Below, in pieces: positions 1-17,195 of a stretch of 64,000 nucleotides of DNA. Source of the DNA: Primulina eburnea (lineage: Eukaryota; Streptophyta; Magnoliopsida; Lamiales; Gesneriaceae); NCBI RefSeq assembly GCF_022965805.1, contig NC_133104.1, forward strand, positions 44,994,682 to 45,058,681, read 5' to 3'. Every line of letters starts with the position of its first letter. Position 1 is the stretch's first letter. Under the pieces are notes generated by a model that made no database searches, had not been told where the DNA came from, and worked only from the letters and a program-made list of their open reading frames with translations. Made by a program: the position numbers and the translations under genes.

Positions 1-453
1 ATCTTACTGATGACCACTACTTTCTTCGACTATATACAGACTTGTATTTTTTTTTATTATTATTATTTATGATATGAAAATTTACAATTGTTATCTTTTA
101 ATACATACTGATTAAACTTATACTTACAAATCATGTCAATCAAATAATTCACGACAAACAAATCATGTGAAGCAAGCTCATCCAAAAAAATATGGCAAGA
201 AAATGTAATTTACATCTCTCACCTACTTCACCTGGTCATAATCCTTAAACACATTATTATTATTATTATTATTATTATTGTTGTTATTATTATGTACAGT
301 GTTTTCTTCGAAGTTCAACCTTCCCTTTCTTGTAACAACCAGAGCCGAAAAATATTAAAGAAAAGCAACAAAAAACATAACAAAATAGAAGTCAAGAAAA
401 GTACAAACAATCACATCTAGAAAAAAGTAAAAACGTGAACTTGATCAAGGCAA
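1..453. other. Gene-free left edge
   Basis: AT-rich sequence with no recognisable coding region. It holds a (TTA)n microsatellite at about 251-291 and would contain the 3' UTR and polyadenylation region of the minus-strand LRR-extensin gene that ends at 454. Confidence 0.6.
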
Positions 454-1608
454 TCAATAATGATACGGCGGCGGCGGCGGCGGCAGAGAAGGCGGAGGCG
501 GTGATGGAGGTGGAGCCGGCCGAGACGCACAGCCGAAAGCGCTACAAGCAACTGGATGTGAATAAAAAGCACGGCATTCTTCATCAGAACGCTGTTTAGG
601 CTTGTATGGTATACAATTCATGGAATCATCCTTAGCTTTGATTTTCCGACACGAACTTGGCTCTGTACAGAAGTAATTATCAGCAAAAGTGAAATTCTCC
701 AGCCTCGGCAACGAACAGATGCTCTCAGGAATCGCCCCGGAGAGCTTGTTATGAGCAACATTCAGCTGTTCCAGGGACTTCATGTTGCCAATAGATTCCG
801 GCAAACTCCCGACAAGCTTGTTAGAACTCACATCAAACACTGTCAATTTAGTCAAAAGCCCGATTTCCTGAGGCAAGCACCCTACCAGTTCAGCGTTACT
901 GATGATAATTTCGTTCAGGGTTTTTGCCATTTTGCCTATACTTGAAGGCAAGCAACCCTGGAGCTTGTTATTGGCAAGAACTAAAACAGAAACTGTTGAG
1001 TTCCCGATGTTTTTAGGAAGAGTGAACCGAAAATCATTGTTGTTTATGAAAATCGCGTCGAATTTTTTGTCAAATAAGCCTGGTGGAACCTTTCCCTGGA
1101 ATTTGTTAAATCGAATATCCAGGAATTTGAGCGAAGGCAGACAAAGAACGACAGAAGGGAATTTTCCAGACAGAAGATTATTACTAACATCAAGTTCATA
1201 TAAGAGATGGAGATTACGAAAACTATCTGGGATTGTGCCTTTGAATCGGTTCGAGTTCAAATGGAACAAAGCAAGATCAGTTAACTGGCCAAGTTCTTCT
1301 GGCAATGAACCTGAAATCCCACCATGATTTAAATCGACCCCAGCTACCGTGATTACGAGTGGATCATCGGGGGCCGGGGCGCAGAAAATTCCATTATATT
1401 TGCAAACATCAGGGCCATACCAGTTTGAAGTGAAGTTCTTGGGATCATCTGTGATGGCATGTTTCCAGGCTTGGAGGGCTAAGAATGCATTGAAAAGTCT
1501 AGGATTTGGAAGTGGGGTGGAATAGTTTGATGCTTGCAGAGATGGTTTCGAGAAGAGGAATACAAGGGAGAGGAATTTGAAAATGGCTAATGGATTAATT
1601 ATCTTCAT
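454..1608 (-). CDS. Leucine-rich repeat extensin-like protein (LRX/PEX family, short extensin tail)
   Basis: Single-exon gene of 384 aa beginning at ATG 1608. An N-terminal hydrophobic signal peptide (about residues 1-25) is followed by the LRX N-terminal domain (ALQAWKHAITDDP, then WYGPDVCKYNGIFCAP) and about ten leucine-rich repeats (about residues 90-310). A cysteine-rich hinge follows (CIPYKPKQRSDEECRAFYSHP, then CSAFGC), and a short tail of SPPPP-type proline runs ends in YHY. In known LRX proteins the LRR domain binds RALF peptides and the extensin domain anchors the protein in the cell wall. Here the extensin part is only about 20 residues, against a hundred or more in classical LRX proteins, so it resembles the short 'LRX-like' members. 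A TATA-like run lies about 115 bp upstream. Family assignment is firm; the exact orthologue is not resolved. Confidence 0.9.
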   Translation of the reverse strand: MKIINPLAIFKFLSLVFLFSKPSLQASNYSTPLPNPRLFNAFLALQAWKHAITDDPKNFTSNWYGPDVCKYNGIFCAPAPDDPLVITVAGVDLNHGGISGSLPEELGQLTDLALFHLNSNRFKGTIPDSFRNLHLLYELDVSNNLLSGKFPSVVLCLPSLKFLDIRFNKFQGKVPPGLFDKKFDAIFINNNDFRFTLPKNIGNSTVSVLVLANNKLQGCLPSSIGKMAKTLNEIIISNAELVGCLPQEIGLLTKLTVFDVSSNKLVGSLPESIGNMKSLEQLNVAHNKLSGAIPESICSLPRLENFTFADNYFCTEPSSCRKIKAKDDSMNCIPYKPKQRSDEECRAFYSHPVACSAFGCASRPAPPPSPPPPSLPPPPPPYHY

Positions 1609-1716
1609 TTTTCGTTTGCTTTAGAACATTTTTGGAGTTTTTATGAAAGTGTGTAGGACGAGGTTTTGGGTAAGTTTTTTGTGTGAAAATTGTCAATGGA
1701 TGTAGGCTCTACTTAT

Positions 1717-1735
1717 TTCTCATATATATAGTTCT
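1717..1735 (-). promoter_or_regulatory. Putative TATA box of the LRX-like gene
   Basis: On the minus strand the sequence reads CTATATATATGAG, about 115 bp upstream of the ATG at 1608. The neighbouring (TA)n microsatellite at 1743-1768 makes the exact box ambiguous. Confidence 0.35.
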
Positions 1736-2149
1736 CTTTCTCTATATATATATATATATATATATATAATGTGGTATGATTAATATGTATATATATAATG
1801 TGGTTATGACTTTAAAATTTTAATATGCAATACCATAGTAAATCATTTCATGTTTTACTATATTTAATTATAATAAAAAATATAGTTTTGTTTATATACA
1901 CCATAGAAAAATGCTGCATGTATAATTCATTATTTGTTTACAAACATATATTTTTATCATAAAATTTAAATTTTGATAATGAGTTATGTAATAGAGTATA
2001 ACATTTTTATATACAAGAAAACACGTGGTATGAAAAGTAGAGATAAAATTAAAATGAAAGAGGAAGAGAAATTGTTGCAATTGATTGTTTGAAATTTGTT
2101 AGATAAATCAATGAATCTATGCTATATACACTATCATACGTTTTTAAGA

Positions 2150-2390
2150 GATTATTAGAGATGTAAAGTAGATGAGCGTTTGATCAATAGTCAAGAGTTT
2201 GATTCCTCCTACAAACACTTTTTCAGGCCAGCTTGTCATACAGGACTTTCTCAATGTGATTTATCTGACTAACATGGTCTGCAAGATTTGCGTTAGTCTA
2301 AAGATTTATCTAGCAGACACCGAAAAATAGTAACAACGCATTCTCATTGGTATGCACACAATGCACGGGGAGGGAATAGCATGAATAATT
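2150..2390 (+). mobile_element. Possible SINE fragment
   Basis: The sequence around 2185-2230 contains a tRNA B-box-like motif (GAGTTTGATTCC) followed by a stretch resembling the body of tRNA-derived plant SINEs. A related stretch lies at about 53490-53640, where the two align over about 50 bp around the motif. No target-site duplication was found, so this is tentative. Confidence 0.3.
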
Positions 2391-3269
2391 TTTCATTATA
2401 ATTTTTGTTGTAAAAGGTGGAGATAGTGTTTTTTGACACTTAAAAATACAAGTGTGTTATTCTAAAATACTCTCCGAATACTACTAGTATTGATAGAAGC
2501 ACCCTAGCACTTAAAGCCTTTTATTTACCCTGTATATAAATAATTACGAAAATGTATTACCATTAAAAATAAACAGCTGCAATAAAAAAGACATAAAATA
2601 GAATAAATCTGTAAAAAAATAATTGTTCGATCGATTATAATTCGGTAGGGTTGTTGAGAGATATCAGGTTGAAATTAATTAAATTAAATTACACCAAAAA
2701 CACGGTTATTAGTTTTGGTGCTGAATTTAAAATATAAATAAATATTGCATATCGGTCATTTTCACAATTACAAAAATGCTTTGACAAAACCCACAAGGTT
2801 TCGGAGACCTAGTCTTTCAAGATATCTATGGGCCCATTGCGTTTATTATTATTATTTTTTTTTCCTACTCTTATAATTTACATATAAAAATATTAATTAT
2901 AAGCTAAGAATATACGTTTTGTACTCCTCTATTTTCTATCCGTAGACTAAGTGTGTGTGATTAATCAATTCCTTTAACAAATTTATTTTAATTGGCAACA
3001 AATTTATTGACAAGGAATGGCCTCAATTGTACGTTTGTTGGGAAAATTGGACTTGTCAAATTCCTACCGATTAGGTTTTCGTCTCGTCGTGTCCATTCTA
3101 TTTTATTTATTATTAAAAATTATACACTGAATTCTTTTTTGTTTTTTCCAAGCAACCATTCTTGCATGTATGGACTAGGTAAATGATTTGAAATTTCCAT
3201 GATCATTCCGCAACACCTTTCCAATTTTTTTCCCCCTTTTTCTCTCCTTTTTTTTTTTGTCATTTGGTT

Positions 3270-3296
3270 GTGTGTGTATATATATATATATATAAT

Positions 3297-3347
<51 letters not shown>
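3270..3347. repeat. (TA)n microsatellite
   Basis: Two long TA runs separated by ATCAAT, preceded by a short (TG)n run. The apparent ORFs across it, rich in Ile-Tyr or Tyr-Ile, are artefacts of the repeat. Confidence 0.95.
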
Positions 3348-3348
<1 letters not shown>

Positions 3349-4722
3349 ACTTTGAATGGATGGAGGGAAAAATTAAAGTAACGGGGTTCTTTTAAGATAA
3401 TCATCTCCATTTATATTTAAATCGTAATAAATACATAAAAAGCACTTATTGATCAATGCCTAATTATGTATCTAATTGGGCGGAACAGCAAAAAGCATGT
3501 TTGAGAATTTTATGATATGAGGAGCAACCGGGGAATATTCGCTGAGTTAATCGACAGAGGTTCAAACTTTTAAATTTTTATCACGGGCATAACCAGGTTG
3601 GACCAAAATTTAAATAAAATCTGTGATGGGCAAATAATTTTTTAGATTTTTTCACGAAAATTTAAATAAAATATTGTATACACATTTTATATTATTTTCA
3701 AAATAATTTGCCCGACAAAATTTCTGCCCTTTACTTCACCAACCATGATTAAAGATTTGCTTTTTTTTTTGTTTTTAATAGACTAAGATTTGCTTTTAAG
3801 ACACGGTCTTAGAATGAAACTTATTCAAATTATAAGAATTCCTCCTGCATGGAGAGGCGAGTAAGCTAGAAATAGTTAACTACCATGGTTAAATAGTTAT
3901 TTTATACTAGCTGTCATCCACATTAATGGAACCCCGGATTCTAATAATTAATGGAGATATAATTAAAGATTACCTACCATTCATGAAAATCAAATTTGTT
4001 TTTTTTTTTAAAAAAAAAAATATAATTAAAGTTCGTCACCGACAATGCCAAAAATACTCAAGTGTTATATGGAAAGAATCTCTTGGTATAGTAAGAAAAG
4101 TGATATCTCAAAATCTAAGAGGTTTGAGTTAGAGATAAATCTTCACATCGGTTGTATTAAAAAATACATTTCCTAAAAGAAATACATAATTGATATGATT
4201 CCGACCTCAGAGATTTGAAAATACATATTTTTAATCCGTCATAATCTTATCTTAATTTTAAATGCATGGTTGTTTTCTTAAATTCAATATTATAGTATAC
4301 GAACATAAACACGCATATTTGTGGTGTATGGATTAAGGAGATGATGCTGTGCTCAAACTTGATTGCTTGTGTTTTAAATTAATCCCCACTTGTATATGAA
4401 AGTCAGACTTCAAAACTTAGGTTGGAACATGTTGACAGTCCCTCCATTTTCTATAGACATTCCATGGTTTCATCTCAACAGGTAATTTTGAGCTACCGCT
4501 TGGATTGATTAAAACCCGGAAAGACACATTTGACAAATTAATTGAAGTGAATTATATCAAATTTAAATCAAGGAATTCAATGGTTAATTGTTGGAATATT
4601 CAATCTTAGCCCTTTTTTTCATTCGAAAGGGCGGGCAGCATTTTGAGGGCCAATTCAGAGGCATGAATTAAGGAACTTTGATGTAATGATCCTTCTATAT
4701 TTTTATGTCCATATAATGCTTA

Positions 4723-4904
4723 GAGTGAGTCTCATGTGAGACCGTCTCACGAATCTTAATTTGTGAGACGGGTCAACTCTACCCATATTCACAATAAAAA
4801 GTAATACTCTTAGCATAAAAAGTAATACTTTTTCATTGATATCCCAAATAAGAGATCCGTCTCACAAATACGACCCGTGAGACCGTCTCACACAAGTTTT
4901 TGCT
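4723..4904 (+). mobile_element. Small palindrome-ended element, copy A (MULE-like MITE)
   Basis: A 182-bp element flanked by a perfect 9-bp target-site duplication, TAATGCTTA, at 4714-4722 and 4905-4913. It starts GAGTGAGTCTCATGTGAGAC and ends ACACAAGTTTTTGCT. Near each end it carries the 15-bp palindrome GTGAGAC-C-GTCTCAC, and it has an internal pair of AGTAATACT repeats. Related copies lie at 20513-20702, 60187-60368 and, inverted, 12286-12432. A consistent 9-bp duplication is typical of Mutator-like elements. No coding capacity is visible. Confidence 0.85.
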
Positions 4905-5858
4905 TAATGCTTAATATTGAAAATAATAACTCAATTATGGAAAATTACTAAAATACAAAAAATATCTCAATCATATCCCAAATTTAACGGTAAGATTTAA
5001 TTTAATCTCATCTTATCAAAATTTAACGATTATTAATAATATAATATAGAGATTGCTGTTAATAAAAAAAAAATTATTATAAAACATCGAAATTACAAAA
5101 ACAACTAATTTTATCACGATTATTTTTTATTTTAATTAATTATGCTAAAATTGTTAATTTGAATATGATCATTAGATTTTTTACACAAAAAGTATGTAAT
5201 ACCAAATATTATTATATACATGCACGTTGGATATGATCGAAGTCCATTATTCATTAAATTCTAAATTTAGAAATAAATGATTTATTACATTTTATTCGAA
5301 ATAGCATCTGACTTTTGAAGTCCAGTAAATAGGTATATTAAACGTGATAAAAAAAAATACAGCATAGTAGACTACAACGGCTAGAAACTGCCTTCTCGGG
5401 AGTCTTGAGATAATCGAGCCATGGATCAATTCATAAAATCGTTGCTTTTAAAATCCATCATAGTACGCTATATATTTTGGCAAAAGGTGATAGATGTTAT
5501 CAACATTCCAGCTCATTCAATTTTTTATGTAATAATAAGTTTTTTGAGGACCAATTTACTTGATATGGATGCTGACCTGAAAATGAGAGGATATATATAT
5601 ATATGTATGTGACCCACCTCATCTGTTTTTTTCCTTTTTTTTTCTTGAGTAACATCCTTGTCTGTTTAATCTGCAAGAACATTTTATATGGCTGCAACAT
5701 GTTTATATCTACCCTGAATGAAACTTACACATTGAAAGTAGCAACACTGCAATTGAATCCTCTCTAAAAACACGGAAAAAAGTGGCTGGCATGCAGTGGT
5801 AAATCAAACTGAAACAACCCATGGAAACAAGATTATTCTGTTTTTGCCAAATTTCTAC

Positions 5859-8800
5859 TCAAGCCCTCGCCTTTGGTGCTAGGCCAGTCTCTACTTTCTT
5901 GATCTCAAAGATGAGCATTCTCCACATCTTTAGCACAAACATTTCGGCTTCATCGTCCAGAATAGATTGGAGACGTTCAAACATCTCACCAGCATTTATG
6001 TGTTCCTGAGTGCTGGAAACTATGTAATCCACAAGTGTAACCTCCTCTTCTCCCAGAAAGTCAGTGATCTTCTTTGATATCCATGGTCTCATTCTCTCGT
6101 GCAATGCGTTCTGTAAATGAAAAAACGAAACTAATAAGCAGCACACAAAATGGTACCTGTTTATTTCAGGAGAACAAAAGAGAGAGAGAGAGACAACATT
6201 TCGAACTCAGGGTCTGGTCACTACTATATTTAATAGACGGCAGATATTCAAATAAAATTAATGTACAGCAGTAGTATAGTCAGGAAGGTTTTACGGTAAA
6301 CTAACTTTCAAAAAATCTTCACGGTTAAATATTTAGTTGAGTAAAATAAAACTTTAGACAAAGTGGGTTGCTTGATCAGTTGATCGGTAAAATGAAGATG
6401 GTTCTCTATTCATTCATCATGCAGCGCCATCTTTTTCCAACACAAAGAATCGGATGATGTTGGATCATTTCACAGAAAAAAGCTAAGTCAAAATATATCA
6501 AACAAAATATTTTTTTAGACATCAGCAATTTAAGTCACCTGTTCGTAAATAACCCAGTTTATCTCATATGAGAACAATTCATCTTTGGTCTTTGGAATTG
6601 CGTCAATCAACTGCTTAGCATCCAAGAGCTTTTGGTTTTCCGGGGTCTTCAACTTATTTGCTCTCTCTCTCCCCGAATGATCCTTTCTGCTATCTTCACG
6701 AGTGCTATTAGTCTCTTCTTCGTATCTACCTCGATCGCGCTGACTAGATTTCTCATGATAACGCCTGCCTTTTTCTTTTTCTATTCCATGTTTCTCTTCT
6801 TTAGGATTCACAGTTGAAATACGCTTTACATATTCTGCTGCCGCAACCATATTGGTAGATGGACCTTCCGATATGGAAGACTGAACTGCTTGTTGTTCCT
6901 CGGTTGAGTAATCAATCGGGACCAGTGGCTTCATCTTCTTTTCCTTGTGTGCATCCTCGTCCTCATCCTCGTAAAATACAGATGGGATTGCAGCTCGTTT
7001 TCCAGACCCTGAAAGACCAAAACCCAACTTTTTGGTAGGTGCCTGTCGCTCATCTGTTGTAGCATTAACAGTTTCATCATTGATGCCATTCCGTAATACC
7101 CCTTCACCTGCAATCAACCAAGGTGATCTAAGACACGATATGTGGAAGGTAAATCAGCAACACATAATAAAGTTAAAAATATTACTTTCATATATTCCAC
7201 CGCTTGGTAGGAGGCCAGAGGTCTGATCAACTGCTTCACCACGATCTTCAAGATATGAAGCATCATTGGGTAAAATCGTACTCTCATGCTCATTAGCTGG
7301 TCCAGCAGATATAATTTTCTGAGCCTCCTGCAGTTTCTTTAGCAGTTCTTCCTCAGCCTTCACTTTAGCTTCTGCGATCTCTTCTTCCTCTCTCAATCTA
7401 TCAGCCAAGTCCTCTTCCTTCTCCCTTTGTCTCCTTTTCCTCTCTTCATCGCTAGTCTTGTATTTCCTCTTTTTTCCATAGCCATCATCACTATCACGCT
7501 CTTGGTCCATTATTTCCCACTTTCTTTCTTGAAACTTCTCTTTCTCTTTTTCACGCTCTCTCTTCCGCCAATGCTCTCTCTCTCTTTCCCTAGTTTCCCA
7601 ATCTTTTTCACGCACTTTGTACCTGCGTTCTTCTTCCCTGCTCTTATATTCTCTATCTTTCTCTCTCTTAGCTCGTTCTTGCTCTCGCTCCCTCTCATAC
7701 CTTTCAAATTCCTTTTCTTTGTCTTGCCTTGATTCACGGTCTCGGTCTCTTCTCTTATCATGCCTTCTACTCCTATCGGGAGAACCAGTTTCAGTCCTGT
7801 CATGATCGCTCGAAAGCTTACTTTCACCAGTCTTCTCATCTTCATTTTTGTCTTCAGCGTCTGCACAACAAAGTCGCAACATGTCAGGAGTGCTTATGGA
7901 GAACCCAAGCTTCAGGGACAAAAGTGTCTACATGGGATAAAAATGTCATAACCCTTAAAAAATGAATTCCAATCGAGGAAGCGAAAAAAGGAACACCTTT
8001 TCCATTCACAGATAAAAGTGAAACTCACCATGCTTTGCAATATCTGTTTCGGATTCTCCATCCCTTGACCCAGAAGGCTGTTCAGAGTTTGAGTTGCCCG
8101 GACCATCAACAGCTATTTGTAGAGGTGGGGGTGGGGGTGGCAGAGGTTTGTTCTTCAATCTCTCATCCAGCATGCTAGTAAGCTTATCAAAAGCCTCACG
8201 GTCTGCTTCCATGTCTAAATCAGTTACAATACCAAAATTGGAATCATCAGGATTTTCCTTATTCAGTTTTTCACCGTCGTCTTTCTTCTCTTCCTCTAAA
8301 GAGGGCTTCACAGACTCATCGGAGGACTTCACTGCTTCATTTTTATCAAAACCTGATCCAGTCGGTTCCCCTATCCCAGAAACTTCTGTTTCTGATCCTT
8401 GGATAGTCTTCGAACTTTCAATTTTGTTCTTCACATAATGTTCAAGATAAACACGAGTTGCTTGATTAACTTTTAACTGCAAATTCATCAAATCAACTAA
8501 AGATAAGCCAAAAAGAAGTCCAAATTTTTTACTAGAAAATTAATAATTCAGAAGTAATCAGCAAAACTTTTTTACATTATGAGAATGAATCCAAGATTAT
8601 TGAAAAAAGGCACACTATCAAGACAGAGATATGAACCATGAGAAGGAAACACTTAGCATGTGATTCCAGTTTATATTTAAAAAATCACAAAGATTTGTGT
8701 TTGGTGAGTACTTTGTGGGCTAGGATATTTATTTCAACCATCAAAGCCCAATGCTTAGCAAGAAATATGATTTTCTGGCAATCCAGTGTCTTAAGTGAAG

Positions 8801-11226
8801 ACATCTAGCTTGAAAAAATATAGGAAAATTATTGAGTTAGTGTCAAATACCATTAACTCCTGTCCATCGACATTCAATTTATTGAGAAGTCGCATTGCAC
8901 GAAGAACTCCTTCAGCAAACTCAAACTCGCAAAATCCAAAGCCTTTCAGAGTACCATTAGTTGGATCTTGCACTCGTTTCCAACTCTTTACAGGTCCACA
9001 AAGCTTTAGAAAAAATGAAAAGATTTCATTGAAGTGAGCATCATTAAGTTTTCCAAGCAAACAGCATACTCATAAAGCAGGGACATACAGTAGATTAAAC
9101 TCAATAAGTTGAAAAAAAATGGTAGCCAAGTAAAATGTACGAGTCTTATACTTGCAACAGAGAAAGCATGAAATCATTTTCCACGGTTGACGATATCTTC
9201 CCAACGTAAACAGTTGTCTGCGGCTTCTCCGTTATTCCAGCATTTGAGATAACAGGCTGCCTAACAACAGGAGAAATTAATGGACCGCGAATTCCCATGA
9301 TTGGCGGACGTGCCAGAGGCGGCATAACACCAACCAGGAGTCTTGGAGGAAATCCTGGACGCATCATTGGGGCATAAGGAGAGGGATAACGAACAGCGCC
9401 TGCACAAGGAGACAAAGATCTAGGCTAATGTGTAAGAATGAGTTCACGAAAATACAACGTTCCTTCATATTGCTGGAAATCATGAGTATAAAATAACCAA
9501 TAAGACAAATAATCTTTTGTTACCAAAAAAACTAAACAGGGACGAGAACATTCACCAGCAGAATATAGAACCTGAAGAGAAATCAAACAATATAACTCGA
9601 ATTCATGAATCAGGAATGCGTGAACAGATCATACCTCATGTATCCACTTGTAAAACAGAATGCGTGTCAAAAACTATCCAATTCCAGGCACCATATGTGA
9701 AGGTTTAATTTGAGTTGTAAGATGAGAAAATCAACTTCTCACTCTCACTAGAGTGATAAAAAAACAGAACAAAGATATAGGTCTAAAAAACATTTAATTA
9801 CATCACCCATAACAATGGTTTTAGGGTCATTTTAATAAAATGTATAGAAACTAAAATCAAATTGGGAATGAGAAGATTGTGATACCTTGATTGACATAGG
9901 CATAGCTGCACTCAACTTTATTAAGAGTCTGCTGTCGGCAATTCAAAAATTAAAATCCCACAAGAGGGATAAACATTCTTATAACTACAACAAGTATCCT
10001 CATGATTAGAATACGAGTACCAGAAATGTGTTGTATTTCATTAGAGGAAAATCACATTTTGTTCAGCCTATTACCTGGACTTCAGTTAGATGCTTGTTTT
10101 TCCTATTCCTTGTTTTCTATAAATTCCAATTACAGACATTACCATTCTAGTACTAAATTGGTACTTAAGCGAGATTAATCAAATAAACCAAACAAATAAA
10201 TTGCGTTCATACCAACAAAAAAGGAGTTGAAGTGTTGGGGTACTCAGTAGTCTCTAATGAAGCCTTCCAACTTTTCCCAACGTAATCAATCATGAGTGCA
10301 CTGTAGGAGAAAACATAGTCATCGATACCCCTAAATCGAACCAACATATATCTCTCCCCACACCTTAGTGGCACCCATTCTTCCTTTTTCATCAACATAT
10401 CATATCATATTATATAAATGAAGCTCAAGTATGAATATGCATTATTGTCCTAGTTTCAACATGATGTTAATGCCTATGTGGCATACCTAGAATCAAGTCA
10501 ATCCAATACCAAGTTCATCACAGCATAAAGCTTTTAGAAGTGCCAAGTCGTATGACCGTAAAAGTCAAAGTTACAGCAAACTTTTTATCTTAAAACTAGA
10601 TAAAAACTAACAATATACTATAAACTCAAAAAAAAAAAAACCATAAGATGATGCATATAAAGTAGAAGACATCACACACAGTTAAATCAAGAAAGGGCGA
10701 GATAGTATCAGAAACGGAGAAAGGACCCACCCGGAGGAGGCATCGAACCTTGGGGAAAATTCTGAGGGATCGTGGGGTAGCCATTCGGCAGGTGCATTGG
10801 GTATCTCAAAGGCTGCGGGGCCATGCCATAAGGAGCCGTAAGAAGCTGCTGCACCGGAGCCACTAAAAGTTGAGGCGGCGCGCCACTCCCGACTGCCGAA
10901 GCTGAAGCCATCATCATATGCGTCATCCCGCTCACCCCCGGCGGCGGAACCCCGGGATTCTGAAATGGAGGAACAGGTGAGAACAGAGGCGTGGAGCCGG
11001 CGGATGGAACCGCAACAAGAGGAACAGCGGGGCGAAAGGATGGCATGATCGACGGCGGAGGAGGCGCGCTCAGATTAGGGCTAAGGTTCGGGAAAGGGGT
11101 TAGCGACGAGGAAGATAGATCGGATTGGATGGATGGTTTGGGGATCGAATTATCGGAATCTGGTTGGTTAGGTGTGAGAACGGAACCGGTGGTGGTTGTT
11201 TCCGGTACCGTGGCTGGCTCCGCCAT
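5859..11226 (-). CDS. RBM25: RBM25-like splicing factor (RRM and PWI domains)
   Basis: Seven exons on the minus strand: 11226-10731, 9399-9152, 9003-8851, 8476-8029, 7860-7186, 7107-6539 and 6110-5859. All joins use GT/AG and keep frame, giving 946 aa. The first ~225 residues are Pro/Ser/Met-rich. An RRM follows (about residues 230-305) with RNP2-like VYVGKI and RNP1-like KGFGFCEF. Next comes an acidic linker with a polyproline run, then a long Arg/Glu/Asp-rich low-complexity region encoded by exon 5. The C-terminal PWI domain (about residues 845-946) includes RPWISKKITDFLG. RBM25 proteins associate with U1 snRNP and regulate splice-site choice in the nucleus. The size fits the plant orthologue (about 900 aa). 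Intron 1 is unusually long (1.3 kb) and I recognise no gene in it. The charged region produces many spurious Ser/Leu-rich ORFs on the opposite strand. Confidence 0.93.
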
Positions 11227-11384
11227 TGCACTTCTAAGCCGGTTGTTACAACTACAAGTTAAATTCGAGCCCTAGTCTATTGTGGCAAAACTCACGTCGA
11301 TAATGATATATAATGACAAAGCTCGATTTATGTAAAAAAAAAAAAAAATATTTATTTGCTGTTAAAAATATAAAATTGAGATTG

Positions 11385-11465
11385 AGCTTGTAGTCCAATG
11401 ATCTCATTTCTATCTGATTAATTGGTTTCACGAGTTCGAATTCCTAGTGTTGTAAAAAAAAAAGT
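11385..11465 (+). mobile_element. Possible SINE fragment with A-rich tail
   Basis: Contains a B-box-like GAGTTCGAATTCC after a degenerate A-box region and ends in a poly(A) run at about 11455-11463, which is the layout of a 3'-truncated plant SINE. No clear target-site duplication. Confidence 0.35.
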
Positions 11466-12285
11466 AAGAAATCATTAAGTAGAAGGAGAAATTGATTTTG
11501 ACAACTGTTTTAAAAAAAAATTTAAAAATCAACTTTCTCTTCATTTATTAGAAGAATGATTTGATAAATTATTTATTAAGATGTATAATATAACACTCAA
11601 AAGAAGATAATAATTTTTTATCCTGATATTAATTTTTATCATTGTATTCGACATTTTGTATGAGTGTAACTATTACTAATAAAAAAAAATATTTATAAAA
11701 TATTATACTGTTTTGTGGATCAAAATTTTAAAAAGTAAATAAGTGTTTTCAAAAACCAGAATTATCATCATTTATTAGATAAAATAATTTGATTAAAAAT
11801 TGGATAATATCATTTTAACCGTGTAATTAAAAGGTAACTACATACTAAATTGACAATAAGTAATGTATTTAATGTGAAAAAAATTATAACAAATAATGAA
11901 AATTTAGTTAAATACAATATTTGTAGTTCAGTTTCTTTCTTCTTCTTTTTTTTTTTGTTATGGTTTACATGACATATTAAAAATTTTACTTTTAACATTT
12001 GTAATTATGGAAATAACTAATAACAACTAAATATCAAATAAACATCACATGAGATATATATTAAATAATAGATATTAATGTATGTATAATTAATAAATGT
12101 CGATTGTGTAATCAATTAAATCATACAATTTATTATATCACTCGAAGAAGATATTATCGTCGATATAAGCATACTTCTATCAATAGCGTATACACTATTT
12201 TCCTGGGAAATTTTCTGTTTAACAATTCAAAATATAAGATTTTTGTAACCACATAAATTTACAATATTAAATAATTAAAATCAAA

Positions 12286-12432
12286 CGACAAAAACTTGTG
12301 TTAGACGACCGCATGAGTCATAATTTGTATGACAGATCTCTTATTTGGGTCATCCATGAAAAAATATCACTTTTTGTACTAAGAATATTACTTTTTATTA
12401 TAAATTCTTGAGACTGTCTCATGAGACCTACT
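12286..12432 (-). mobile_element. Small palindrome-ended element, copy D (inverted, diverged)
   Basis: A 147-bp diverged copy in reverse orientation: it begins CGACAAAAACTTGTG and ends CTCATGAGACCTACT. The flanks AAAATCAAA (12277-12285) and AAAATCTAA (12433-12441) match at 8 of 9 positions, consistent with an old 9-bp target-site duplication. The internal AGTAATATTC-like repeats and the TCTCTTATTTGGGTCATC segment match the other copies. Confidence 0.75.
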
Positions 12433-12707
12433 AAAATCTAATATACTTCTTCCACCATTTTTTTCCTTTTCATGTAAAAAATATGCTATCAAATATCGAG
12501 TCTGAGTTTACAATATATCCCCGAATCATATGTGGTTTGAAATTTGATATTCACCATGGAACATATTACAATCATCTCTTGTAGTAGAACAGACACAAGA
12601 GACTTTGCCGCGATAAATCCTGTAGTTCAACCCCCTAAACCAGACTTTTATTTATCCTTGCATCAGACAATCTCAAATGCACACCTAAAATAGTACTAAG
12701 TTTTTCC

Positions 12708-17195
<4,488 letters not shown>

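Larger units (their letters stand above)
1609..5858. other. Intergenic region, repeats only
   Basis: A 4.2-kb AT-rich stretch between the LRX-like gene and the RBM25 gene, both on the minus strand. It contains (TA)n tracts (1743-1768 and 3270-3347), a SINE-like sequence near 2150-2390 and a complete small element at 4723-4904. The short ORFs here are low-complexity or shorter than 100 codons, and I recognise none as a gene. Confidence 0.6.
11227..12707. other. Intergenic region between RBM25 and AOR
   Basis: AT-rich sequence holding the RBM25 promoter, the SINE-like fragment at 11385-11465 and the inverted small element at 12286-12432. Nothing else was recognised. Confidence 0.6.

Noticed and set aside
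902..1327. 141-codon plus-strand ORF
   Set aside because: Lies entirely antisense to the LRX-like coding region and has no family signature.
3120..3410. ORFs through a TA repeat
   Set aside because: Translation of (TA)n into Tyr-Ile repeats; no start context or homology.
7427..7866. Ser/Leu/Phe-rich plus-strand ORFs and alternative minus-frame ORFs
   Set aside because: Shadows of the Arg/Glu/Asp-rich exon 5 of RBM25. The RBM25 frame is fixed by splice joins on both sides.
10207..10398. 63-codon minus-strand ORF in RBM25 intron 1
   Set aside because: No recognised domain and no splice link to the flanking exons; it most likely arose by chance in a 1.3-kb intron.
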